A stretch of DNA of 20,052 nt from a virus: positions 1 to 20,052 of the IMG/VR virus record IMGVR_UViG_3300008117_000647; one strand, 5' to 3'. Shown one piece after another: positions 6,163 to 12,822 of the stretch. The notes under the pieces were generated by a model, which saw only the letters and a program-made list of their open reading frames with translations, made no database searches and was not told the origin of the DNA. The stretch's first letter is position 1, and every line of letters begins with the position of its first letter. A program made the translations under genes and the position numbers.

Positions 6163-6548
6163 TGAAACATCTGTTGATTCTTGTGTCTCTGTTGGTAACT
6201 TCTCCTGCATTTGCACAAACAAAAGAAGTCACTAAACAGAAAGTATATCGTCCTTTTACATACGAAACTGCATGTGCATTGGAAACTCCTCAAGAGTTTC
6301 AAGTAGATACATGTAAAGTTGTGGAAACTAGGGAGTCTACTGGTGCTCTTCGCACTCGTAATATCTTCTCTAATCGTTTCCGTCTTACCATCAAATCTCG
6401 TTTTGATAAAGAAAAGGGATTTGTAACTTGGGATTCTCACAATAAGTTTGAGTACAAGTTTGAATATAAAGTTGGTGGTGTAGATGGCCTTGGTGCCTGG
6501 TCTTATGTAATGCCAGGATTCTTACTTGAGAATGTCTCATGGGACTGA
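6162..6548 (+). CDS. Secreted hypothetical protein with signal peptide
   Basis: 128 residues. The first 18 (MKHLLILVSLLVTSPAFA) form a textbook Sec signal peptide with probable cleavage after AFA. The mature part has two Cys (residues 33 and 46) that could form a disulfide in the periplasm, then beta-rich sequence with SNRFRLTIKS and a repetitive FEYKFEYKV. I start at ATG 6162, which shares its A with the upstream TGA; a GTG three bases before is possible. The pairing with a membrane protein suggests a job at the host envelope. The family is unknown to me. Confidence 0.82.
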   Translation: MKHLLILVSLLVTSPAFAQTKEVTKQKVYRPFTYETACALETPQEFQVDTCKVVETRESTGALRTRNIFSNRFRLTIKSRFDKEKGFVTWDSHNKFEYKFEYKVGGVDGLGAWSYVMPGFLLENVSWD

Positions 6549-6566
6549 TAAGGATCTTTGATCAAT
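6548..6566 (+). repeat. 19-bp repeat ATAAGGATCTYTGATCAAT, copy 1
   Basis: ATAAGGATCTTTGATCAAT just after the stop of the secreted-protein gene. It matches 8815-8833 at 18 of 19 positions. In both places the repeat starts 25-26 bp before a -35 box and follows a stop codon. It contains the palindrome TTGATCAA. A regulator-binding site or a conserved part of a terminator are possible readings. Confidence 0.65.
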
Positions 6567-6572
6567 CAGCCC

Positions 6573-6601
6573 TTGACTTTCTTCCGTTTTTTTCTTATTG
6601 T
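6573..6601 (+). promoter_or_regulatory. Sigma70-type promoter for the gene at 6625
   Basis: TTGACT at 6573-6578, a 17-bp T-rich spacer, and TATTGT at 6596-6601. The predicted start of transcription is near 6608, leaving a leader of about 17 bases before the ATG at 6625. It lies in a clear intergenic gap. Confidence 0.7.
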
Positions 6602-6624
6602 ACTTTTGTTCAACTGATTCACAC

Positions 6625-6771
6625 ATGAACGACGATTTCAATTTTGATTCCTTTGATGAAGGTGATCTCTATGAATCCTTGATGGAATCTAATCCAGAAG
6701 ATTGGCTTCCTGATGCTGGTATCCGAGAAGAGTTTGATTCTGAAACTCTTGCCCTTCTACGGAACTTTTAG
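6625..6771 (+). CDS. Small, very acidic hypothetical protein
   Basis: 48 residues, MNDDFNFDSFDEGDLYESLM at the start; about one third of the residues are Asp or Glu and there is hardly any Lys or Arg. Such tiny acidic phage proteins are sometimes DNA mimics or inhibitors of host proteins, but nothing here proves that. It has its own promoter, and the -35 box for the next gene lies within its last codons. The start follows the short leader; no strong Shine-Dalgarno is visible. Confidence 0.7.
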   Translation: MNDDFNFDSFDEGDLYESLMESNPEDWLPDAGIREEFDSETLALLRNF

Positions 6772-6777
6772 TATAAT
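6749..6777 (+). promoter_or_regulatory. Sigma70-type promoter for the gene at 6803
   Basis: TTGCCC at 6749-6754, a 17-bp spacer, and a perfect TATAAT at 6772-6777. The -35 lies in the end of the preceding gene. Predicted start near 6784, with AGGTGAG (6791-6797) as ribosome binding site before ATG 6803. The same TTGCCC -35 occurs at 8841. Confidence 0.75.
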
Positions 6778-6802
6778 AAAATGGGTAAGTAGGTGAGTGT
6801 TA

Positions 6803-7309
6803 ATGAAGGTTGTTGAAAGACACCGATACGAAAACGGAGAAATCTTTGAGACTAGATCTCTGAGGTTTCTCCCTTTTTATTACTCGGAAGAGATTGCTGA
6901 ATCTCTGATGAAGATCATTCGTAATCAACTTACACCTGACTTGCTGACTAAAAAGTATCGCAAGGAGAATGAAACAAACCCAATGTACGGGCATTGTTAT
7001 CATTCAACTCAAGCCCTATTTTATCTCATGGAACCTCACGATTTGATTCCAATGAGTGGAATAGATTACAGAGGTGATACACACTGGTGGTTGTATGATG
7101 ACCGAGGAGTTATCTATGACACAACCGCAGATCAGTATTACTCTGTGGGACAAGTTCCCCCACATGCTGTTGGAAAGAAAACAGCTTGGTATGGTTGGAA
7201 ACAACGACCACACCAAAGATCTCTCACTTTAATCATGAGAGTTCTTGATGCTTGTAACATTGAGTATTGTTACGAAACCATCAAACCTCAGACGGGGGGC
7301 TTGACATAG
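6803..7309 (+). CDS. Putative Cys-His-Asp hydrolase-like phage protein
   Basis: 168 residues from ATG 6803, chosen because AGGTGAG stands 6 bases upstream; a GTG at 6797 would add two residues. The core has YGHCYHSTQALFYLM (Cys65), DTHWWLYDD (His94) and GVIYDTTADQYY (Asp106). This Cys, His, Asp order and the helix after the Cys look like a papain/transglutaminase-like or NlpC-type fold, so an amidase or peptidase activity is possible. Proteins with GHC and HWW segments of this length occur in phages as unnamed families. The assignment rests on motifs only. It has its own promoter upstream, and the next promoter's -35 is in its last codons. Confidence 0.75.
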   Translation: MKVVERHRYENGEIFETRSLRFLPFYYSEEIAESLMKIIRNQLTPDLLTKKYRKENETNPMYGHCYHSTQALFYLMEPHDLIPMSGIDYRGDTHWWLYDDRGVIYDTTADQYYSVGQVPPHAVGKKTAWYGWKQRPHQRSLTLIMRVLDACNIEYCYETIKPQTGGLT

Positions 7310-7329
7310 TTCTTTGTCTGATCTATACT
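7301..7329 (+). promoter_or_regulatory. Strong sigma70-type promoter for the DUF262-HNH gene
   Basis: TTGACA at 7301-7306 (perfect -35), a 17-bp spacer, TATACT at 7324-7329. It overlaps the last three codons of the previous gene. Predicted start near 7336, giving a leader of about 60 bases before ATG 7396. This is the best-matching host-type promoter in the window. Confidence 0.82.
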
Positions 7330-7395
7330 CAAAACATCAAAGACACGGACACAATCCCAACTCTTAATTGAGACGGTCAAAACTCCAAGTCCTAG

Positions 7396-8799
7396 ATGCA
7401 AACCTTACAAACAAAAACCATGAAAACTAACACCAAAACGTACACTCTGACTGTATCTCAACTGGCTTCTCTACAAAAGGACACCAAGATTTATCTTGAT
7501 GAAGCCTTCCAGTCCAATACACGTTGGAATACTGCAATGAATCAAGCATACATTAAGTCTGTGCTTGAAGGTAAAGCAATTACCCCCATTACTTTAGGTA
7601 AAATCTCTGATCTTTTGAGTTCTATTGAACTTCATTATGGTCCTACTCATTCTGACTATCAATTTTTTAGGGATCTTCTAGATCAAGATTTCATCTATAT
7701 CACGATTGATGGAAATAATCGTGATAACTGCATCTGCAAGTTCCTGAACAATGAGTTTCCCCTCTCTGAAGGGAAATACTATATTGAACACAATAACATT
7801 GTGTACTTTGAAGCGACTAAGAACAACAAGTATTTCAAAGATCTAGATGCAGAAGTTCGCAACTACATTGAGAACATTTCTCTGAACACTCTTGTAGTTT
7901 TGCAATCTGATCGTAAGGGTCTTGCTGAACTGTTCAGTAACATTAATGAGGGTCTTCCCCTTAATAATCAAGAGAAACGCAACGCTACTCCTTGTCGTTT
8001 CGGTGCTCTTGTTAGGAATCTTGTTCAAAGTCACTTGAATGGATTTTCTATGTTGTATAGTTCTAAGAACATCAATCGTCGTTATCCCGATGAATTGGTT
8101 GTGACAATTTCCACAATCGTTGCTCATGGGATAAAGAATCTGGATAAGAATACTCTAGATGCTGCTTATGGTGATTCTACGGTTGAGGTTATTTCTTTCA
8201 ACAAAACCGCAACTATTGTTGAACAACTTTCTAAGATTGTTGTCAACTATGGTGCTGCTGGATTTGATGTTGGTGGTAAGAAAAACTCTAACCTGATTGA
8301 CTTTGCAATGTTGTTGAACTATCTCAACAATAACTCGATTGTCATCGAAGATTACGAAGCTTTCTACAACTGGTTCACTGAAAGTCAGGGAGAACGAATT
8401 GAAGATCCTACCATTCTCTACTATGGTAAAAAGGGTAATAATCCTCGTAGTTATGCTGGTCTTCTCCGTGGATCTTCTTCCAATTTCCTTCAAATCCGAC
8501 TCAGTAAGTTGGTTGATTCCATCTCTTCTACACCAGACAACGTTCTGACCTTCCGTGACAAAGATCGCAAGTATGATCCTAAGATTCGATTCTCTCTTTG
8601 GAAATCTCAGGGTGGGCGATGTGCATTGACTGGTGAACCTATTGATGCACGTCACATCTACGATGGATCTGTGACTCATATCGACCATAAAGATCCTTGG
8701 TCGAAAGGTGGACAAACTACAGTTGAAAATGCACAACTGGTATTTGCAAATGCAAATCTCCGTAAAGGTGCTCAACTCGTAGAAGTTCCCTCTCTTTGA
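7396..8799 (+). CDS. DUF262 domain-HNH endonuclease fusion protein
   Basis: 467 residues. The N-terminal two thirds look like a DUF262 (ParB/sulfiredoxin-like) domain: IDGNNR at 104-109 corresponds to the family's DGxQR motif, followed by LFSNINEGLPLNNQEKRNA (179-197). The last 60 residues are an HNH nuclease: CALTG (409-413), HIDHKDPW (428-435), VENAQLV (443-449) and Asn454. DUF262 with HNH is the layout of GmrSD-type type IV restriction enzymes, where the first domain uses NTP and the second cuts modified DNA. In a phage it could exclude rival phages or degrade host DNA. A second ATG (7420) is an alternative start. It has its own strong promoter. Confidence 0.88.
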   Translation: MQTLQTKTMKTNTKTYTLTVSQLASLQKDTKIYLDEAFQSNTRWNTAMNQAYIKSVLEGKAITPITLGKISDLLSSIELHYGPTHSDYQFFRDLLDQDFIYITIDGNNRDNCICKFLNNEFPLSEGKYYIEHNNIVYFEATKNNKYFKDLDAEVRNYIENISLNTLVVLQSDRKGLAELFSNINEGLPLNNQEKRNATPCRFGALVRNLVQSHLNGFSMLYSSKNINRRYPDELVVTISTIVAHGIKNLDKNTLDAAYGDSTVEVISFNKTATIVEQLSKIVVNYGAAGFDVGGKKNSNLIDFAMLLNYLNNNSIVIEDYEAFYNWFTESQGERIEDPTILYYGKKGNNPRSYAGLLRGSSSNFLQIRLSKLVDSISSTPDNVLTFRDKDRKYDPKIRFSLWKSQGGRCALTGEPIDARHIYDGSVTHIDHKDPWSKGGQTTVENAQLVFANANLRKGAQLVEVPSL

Positions 8800-8814
8800 G
8801 AACTTATCTAATCC

Positions 8815-8833
8815 ATAAGGATCTCTGATCAAT
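8815..8833 (+). repeat. 19-bp repeat ATAAGGATCTYTGATCAAT, copy 2
   Basis: ATAAGGATCTCTGATCAAT, one mismatch to 6548-6566. It again sits after a stop codon and begins 26 bp before a -35-like box (TTGCCC at 8841). Here it directly abuts a hairpin and a diverged copy of the cassette core. Confidence 0.65.
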
Positions 8834-8835
8834 GG

Positions 8836-8882
8836 CCCTCTTGCCCCGCAACGGGTAAGAGGGTATTCTAGCTATGTTGAAA
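8836..8882 (+). promoter_or_regulatory. Chimeric hairpin-promoter cassette before the helicase
   Basis: Stem CCCTCTT (8836-8842)/AAGAGGG (8857-8863) with an inner stem CCCG (8845-8848)/CGGG (8852-8855). The left arm contains TTGCCC (8841-8846), and exactly 17 bp later comes TATTCT (8864-8869) within TATTCTAGCTATGTTGAAA, a diverged form of the cassette core. So a hairpin, a host-like -35 and the core are fused. The hairpin probably ends transcription of the DUF262-HNH gene while the promoter drives the helicase. Confidence 0.7.
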
Positions 8883-8891
8883 CGCAATTCA

Positions 8892-9032
8892 ATGAATCTC
8901 CGACCACACCAAGAACGTGCAGTTGAGGTAATGCAACTGCATAAAAAGGGTCAAATCATTGTTCCCACTGGTGGTGGTAAAACAATGAAGATGATCAAAG
9001 ACGCAATGATTCAATTCCAGGAACAGAAATGA
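8892..9032 (+). CDS. SF2 helicase, N-terminal piece with Walker A (split gene, part 1)
   Basis: 46 residues from ATG 8892 (MNLRPHQERAVE), the usual beginning of UvsW/SSL2-like SF2 helicases with the LRPHQ motif; an in-frame ATG at 8874 lies in the promoter core and probably precedes the transcript. IIVPTGGGKT is motif I (Walker A). The frame then stops at TGA 9030-9032, and the rest of the helicase follows in the -1 frame from ATG 9029, joined by an ATGA overlap. Alone this piece could bind at most a nucleotide phosphate. The split could be genuine, with two chains folding together, or a frameshift or sequencing error. Confidence 0.8.
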   Translation: MNLRPHQERAVEVMQLHKKGQIIVPTGGGKTMKMIKDAMIQFQEQK

Positions 9033-10138
9033 TCGAAATGCAATCACAAACTGAAAAAACGATTGTTGTTGTTGCTCCTCGTATTCTTCTCGCAGAACAA
9101 CTTTGTTCCGAGTTTCTGGAGTTTATCACCAACGCAAGTGTGATGCACGTTCACAGTGGTGAAACTCATCACTTTTCGACTACCAAACCCCAAGAGATTT
9201 CTAACTGGTGGGTGAATACTCGTGGTCACAAACTAATCTTCACCACTTACAACTCTCTGGAGAGGTTGCAACAATCTCGCATCAAGGTTGACACCATTTA
9301 CTTTGACGAAGCTCACAACTCCGTCAAACGCAACTTCTTCCCTGCAACTGAATACTTCAGTCAGGAAGCTGACCGTTGTTACTTCTTCACTGCGACTCCC
9401 AAACATTCTCTCGCAGTCGGTAAGCCTGGGATGAATGATGTAGAAGTTTATGGCCAAGTCATTTGTAATGTTCCTGCACCTGAACTTGTCGAAGGTGGTT
9501 ACATCCTGCCTCCGAAAGTTATCGCAAAACAACTTCCGATGGTAAAGTCTGGTAAGATTCCTGCAGATCGTGACTGTGAGAATCTGATTGAGACTCTGGA
9601 TGAATGTGGTAAGGGTAAAGTGTTGATCTGTGCGAAAGCTACCAAACAGATCTCTGCACTGATGTCTGAGACTGACTTCATTCAACAACTGCAAGATCGC
9701 GGATTCTCTTACCTCTACATCACCGCAAAGACTGGTGCAATTATTGATGGTAAGAAGGTGAATCGTGAGGTGTTCTTTGATACTCTCTCTGCATGGGGTA
9801 AGGATGACTCTAAGAAGTTCGTTGTTCTCCACCACTCCATCCTTTCTGAGGGTATCAATGTGTCAGGTCTGGAAGGTGTCATCTTTATGCGTTCGATGGA
9901 CTACATTGGTATCTCCCAAACCATCGGCCGTGTGATTCGGATGCACCATGATGATGCAGCTCGCATCCATAGTGGTGAACTTGTCCCTGGTGATGTTGAC
10001 AACTATACCAAATCTTTCGGTCTAGTTGTTGTTCCTGTCTTCAACAAAGTTGGGATCTCTACTCACCAGAAGATCCAAGCTGTGGTGGATACGATCTTCC
10101 AAAAAGGAATGCCCGCTATTTCTGTCGTAAAACGATGA
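9029..10138 (+). CDS. SF2 DEAD/DEAH-box helicase, main piece lacking Walker A (split gene, part 2)
   Basis: 369 residues. Motif Ia VVVAPRILLAEQ (13-24), motif II FDEAH (92-96), motif III TATP (121-124), motif V SEGINVSG (273-280) and motif VI QTIGRVIR (297-304) are all intact. Only motif I is missing, and it is encoded in the overlapping gene before. Relatives in T4-like phages (UvsW) branch-migrate and unwind recombination intermediates; this one belongs to the same broad COG1061-like group, but I cannot place it more closely. Its Arg codons are mostly CGT/CGC, unlike the oxygenase genes downstream. It overlaps the next gene by 4 bases. Confidence 0.88.
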   Translation: MIEMQSQTEKTIVVVAPRILLAEQLCSEFLEFITNASVMHVHSGETHHFSTTKPQEISNWWVNTRGHKLIFTTYNSLERLQQSRIKVDTIYFDEAHNSVKRNFFPATEYFSQEADRCYFFTATPKHSLAVGKPGMNDVEVYGQVICNVPAPELVEGGYILPPKVIAKQLPMVKSGKIPADRDCENLIETLDECGKGKVLICAKATKQISALMSETDFIQQLQDRGFSYLYITAKTGAIIDGKKVNREVFFDTLSAWGKDDSKKFVVLHHSILSEGINVSGLEGVIFMRSMDYIGISQTIGRVIRMHHDDAARIHSGELVPGDVDNYTKSFGLVVVPVFNKVGISTHQKIQAVVDTIFQKGMPAISVVKR

Positions 10139-10689
10139 TGGAAAAGTGGGAAGTCTACGCTGAAGGCACCTTCAACAATATGAGGGCCAATGCACACAAC
10201 TGGGAACGATCTTTCGATGACAAACGAAAGATCTCCCGTGATTTTTACTACGGGGTTTTTGATGCAGGAAATCCCAACCCTACGAACCTGATCAGTGAAC
10301 AAGCTTTGGAGAATCAACTCTCCAAACAATACAGGCTAAATACTCTGGATCACTACCACTCTCCACAATTTGTTGGTCGAATGATTATGGAGAATCGAGA
10401 CAAATATCTAGAGGATTATGAAGAGTTCAAGAAGATCTTTCTGGTCTGCACACAACAAATTGTTGTGACCAAAAAGGAGAATGAATCTCTGTCATTCTTG
10501 ACTGCACCTGACAAAGAAGATTATAAGGTTCTTGTACCTACCAATCTCAAGTACAACCATCTTGGTATCAGATTGTATCAGAGACAAGAGGGTAAAACTA
10601 GGTGGAAAAACTCCGATCCAATTGATTCCAACATTCTGGAGATTCCTGAAGATCTGTTAGAATATGAGAAAAAGTATCTAGTAACGTAA
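10135..10689 (+). CDS. 184-residue hypothetical protein next to the helicase
   Basis: Starts at ATGATGG overlapping the helicase stop (10135 or 10138). Probably a soluble mixed-fold protein: YYGVFDAGNPNPTNLISEQAL in the middle-left, HSPQFVGRMIMENRDKYLEDY in the centre and EDLLEYEKKYL at the end. The ending and the SPQFVGR segment are familiar to me from unnamed cyanophage proteins, but I cannot assign a domain. Position right after the split helicase suggests a partner role in DNA processing; this is inference from context only. Confidence 0.8.
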   Translation: MMEKWEVYAEGTFNNMRANAHNWERSFDDKRKISRDFYYGVFDAGNPNPTNLISEQALENQLSKQYRLNTLDHYHSPQFVGRMIMENRDKYLEDYEEFKKIFLVCTQQIVVTKKENESLSFLTAPDKEDYKVLVPTNLKYNHLGIRLYQRQEGKTRWKNSDPIDSNILEIPEDLLEYEKKYLVT

Positions 10690-11129
10690 TGAACTACAAG
10701 TTTATACCAGATAAGTACCAACTATGTAAAAATGTAACTTGGGAAGATGTAATCAATAAAATGGATGTGGAGATCTACAATCAATCACACAAATTGATTG
10801 TAGACTATGGAATCGCTCCAACAATTATCTTACATGAAGACTATTATCCAGGATCTATTTCATCTGCATTTAACGAAGTCCAGCAAGATCTAAATATTGA
10901 AGTTCTTCACATTTATACTTCTCTTGGTAGAAATGCCAAGACTTTTGGTAGACATTGTGATACAATGGATGTAGTAATTGTTCAATCCATAGGGAGAATC
11001 TATTACGATTTTGATTGTGGATCTAGGGTAGAACTTAATCCAGGAGATGCACTCCACATTCCGAAAGGAATCTATCATAACCCCATTGTTTTTGAACCTA
11101 GAGTTACCCTGAGCTTTTCTTGGACATGA
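10689..11129 (+). CDS. Cupin/JmjC-like Fe(II) oxygenase-type protein
   Basis: 146 residues. The C-terminal half has a cupin signature: FGRHCDTMDV with HxD at His89/Asp91, then LNPGDALHIPKGIYHNP with His130, the spacing of metal-binding cupin_4/JmjC-like oxygenases. At 146 residues it is shorter than the ribosomal oxygenases of that group and may have just the double-stranded beta-helix core. Substrate unknown. Arg is almost always AGA/AGG, unlike the helicase. It overlaps the following 2OG oxygenase gene by 4 bases, so the two probably act together. Confidence 0.75.
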   Translation: MNYKFIPDKYQLCKNVTWEDVINKMDVEIYNQSHKLIVDYGIAPTIILHEDYYPGSISSAFNEVQQDLNIEVLHIYTSLGRNAKTFGRHCDTMDVVIVQSIGRIYYDFDCGSRVELNPGDALHIPKGIYHNPIVFEPRVTLSFSWT

Positions 11130-11668
11130 CCGCAGACTATAATGATTACATGTTTTATGCACCAATTTATCACTACGCAGTGAGAGATTGGAAGAATAAA
11201 AAAACTTCTTTGATGGAATTGTATAACAGGATTGATAGAAACTTAGAAAGAAAAGATGATGACAGTGTGATTACAAATTATCATAAGGATTCACTTTCTA
11301 TGATAGAAAGTATTTCCGAAATTTTTACTGATGAGATCAATTTGTTTTGTGGTAAAGTTCAATCTCGATTCAAATTAGCTTGTGCATGGTTTGAATTGAC
11401 TGATAAACATGCTTATCACTCAATGCACAATCATGGATGTACGGGATACAGTTCGGTGTGTTACATCAAATACAATAGTGATGAACATAAACCCACACAT
11501 TTTATGTCTCCTTTTCCAAACTTTTTAACTGGTCTTCAACTAACTTATACTCCAGAAGTTGATGAAGGCTCAATTATATTTTTTCCATCATATATCAGTC
11601 ACTTTACTGAACCTAATTTGTCTGATGAGAATAGACTAATCGTATCTTTTAATCTACAATCAGTTTGA
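11126..11668 (+). CDS. Putative 2OG-Fe(II) oxygenase
   Basis: 180 residues from ATG 11126 (ATGA overlap; an in-frame TTG at 11120 is less likely). SMHNHGCTGYSSVCYIKY (99-116) supplies His101 and His103, one of which should bind iron. EGSIIFFPSYISHF (147-160) gives the distal His159, and ENRLIVSFN (168-176) gives Arg170 for 2-oxoglutarate. This is the layout of the 2OG-FeII_Oxy_5 type, frequent in cyanophages, where such genes are among the most common auxiliary genes and their targets are mostly unknown. Arg codons are mainly AGA. It forms a pair with the cupin gene before it. Confidence 0.85.
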   Translation: MTADYNDYMFYAPIYHYAVRDWKNKKTSLMELYNRIDRNLERKDDDSVITNYHKDSLSMIESISEIFTDEINLFCGKVQSRFKLACAWFELTDKHAYHSMHNHGCTGYSSVCYIKYNSDEHKPTHFMSPFPNFLTGLQLTYTPEVDEGSIIFFPSYISHFTEPNLSDENRLIVSFNLQSV

Positions 11669-11669
11669 G

Positions 11670-12059
11670 ATGATGTACCCCAACACAAGTATTCTTGATC
11701 CCGACAATGGCCCTACTGGATTTACCACTCCAGACTTCCAATTTGCTGCTATTCCATTTGGAAAAGAATACATGATCATTGCAGATGGCCAACAACTTGA
11801 AGTAGTCAAAACAAGACAACTTGCAGAGATTCGGCTTGAACAATTAAAAAACTCGCATCGGACTCTGAAGAAGGGTACTAAGACCCCTGCACCACCAAAA
11901 TCACAAAAAAAGGCGAAAACGTCTAGTGGCCGCAAGGGGTCTCAGGGACCAAAGCCAAAGGCCACCAAGGGTTCTACCAAGTCTCCTAAATCTAAGAGTG
12001 TGACAGTCAAGAAACCGTACACTCTTCATCCAAATCCATTGATGGATGCACTACTCTAG
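11670..12059 (+). CDS. Hypothetical protein with Lys-rich tail
   Basis: 129 residues, starting at ATGATG just after the previous stop. Residues 1-65 are an ordinary folded part (FGKEYMIIADGQQLEVV). Residues 66-115 are low-complexity Lys/Ser/Pro/Gly (KKGTKTPAPPKSQKKAKTSS and more), similar in feel to histone-like tails. The last residues read TLHPNPLMDALL. The basic tail suggests nucleic-acid binding. The 3' end overlaps a diverged piece of the cassette core at 12052. Confidence 0.8.
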   Translation: MMYPNTSILDPDNGPTGFTTPDFQFAAIPFGKEYMIIADGQQLEVVKTRQLAEIRLEQLKNSHRTLKKGTKTPAPPKSQKKAKTSSGRKGSQGPKPKATKGSTKSPKSKSVTVKKPYTLHPNPLMDALL

Positions 12060-12074
12060 CTATAGTTCAGAAAA

Positions 12075-12326
12075 ATGTCTATCGAAGAAAAACTCTTATC
12101 TTTGGGATTTGCATACAATGCAAAGGGGAATGTTCTATCAAAACGTGTCTTACGAAAAAGTCAAATCCCCATAGGTTGTTTCTTCAAATCCTTAGAAACT
12201 GGTGTTGAGTTTTACTCTCAAAATCCAGAAGATGATACTAAGTGGGATCATCTTATTATGACAAGAGATTTTGAAGAAGTTCTACTTGACGAAACTGTTA
12301 CTGCACAATCAATTCTTGAATTATGA
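12075..12326 (+). CDS. Small hypothetical protein (paralog family D)
   Basis: 83 residues. LLSLGFAYNAKGNV, FYSQNPEDDTKWDHLIMTRDFEEV and a Glu-rich end align with LIASGYVFDDENY, LYQENVDDDTDTLWNYVKMTEDFDVI in the gene at 18304, so the two are likely paralogs in separate modules. The preceding 15 bases contain a diverged cassette-core-like stretch. It has an ATGA overlap with the next gene. The role is unknown. Confidence 0.78.
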   Translation: MSIEEKLLSLGFAYNAKGNVLSKRVLRKSQIPIGCFFKSLETGVEFYSQNPEDDTKWDHLIMTRDFEEVLLDETVTAQSILEL

Positions 12327-12541
12327 CCACAAAAACTAAAATGAAACGAGTTTGTGTTACTCCTCTCTCTAGTAAGGCTAAAAACCGATTCCATAACATT
12401 ATGGATCAGTTTCATACCTGTACTGTTGAACAAGAGAAGACTATTGATGGAGTTCCACATTTGTTTCTAGTTTCGATGAATGGTCAATACTGTTTCTGGG
12501 TTCCGAATAAAGGTAACGAACACTGGAAAGTTGAAAAGTGA
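12323..12541 (+). CDS. Small basic hypothetical protein
   Basis: 72 residues beginning MTTKTKMKRVCVTPLSSKAK; the second half (GVPHLFLVSMNGQYCFWVPN) appears beta-rich. There are three Cys but no clear metal site. Four-base overlaps lie on both sides. The role is unknown. Confidence 0.75.
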   Translation: MTTKTKMKRVCVTPLSSKAKNRFHNIMDQFHTCTVEQEKTIDGVPHLFLVSMNGQYCFWVPNKGNEHWKVEK

Positions 12542-12822
12542 CAGTCGAACTTTTTCATAAAGCTCCTAATGGTTATCATTATGAACAAGAAAAAGATTTC
12601 AAGAGAAATGTTACTGCTATCTGGTTACATCATCATAGGAAGTATGACTTTAATCTTGGAAAACCAGTTAAAACCATCTGGGGATTCTACAATACAAAAA
12701 CCAGACAATTCCACGCACCAGTTAATAGTCAGACAGTGGGAAGTGTAGTTGAGATTGAAAATACTACCCCATATACGGCTATGCCTATCAAAATAACTCC
12801 ACTTGAAGCTGCATTTGCATGA
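12538..12822 (+). CDS. 94-residue hypothetical protein with GTG start
   Basis: GTG-ACA start at a GTGA overlap with the previous stop. The sequence is aromatic and beta-rich (WLHHHRKYDFNL, then VKTIWGFYNTKTRQFHAPVN), ending in TPLEAAFA. The pattern WGFYNTKTRQFHAP suggests a small beta sandwich, and the HHH run may be incidental. No family recognised. It ends at an ATGA overlap. Confidence 0.75.
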   Translation: MTVELFHKAPNGYHYEQEKDFKRNVTAIWLHHHRKYDFNLGKPVKTIWGFYNTKTRQFHAPVNSQTVGSVVEIENTTPYTAMPIKITPLEAAFA

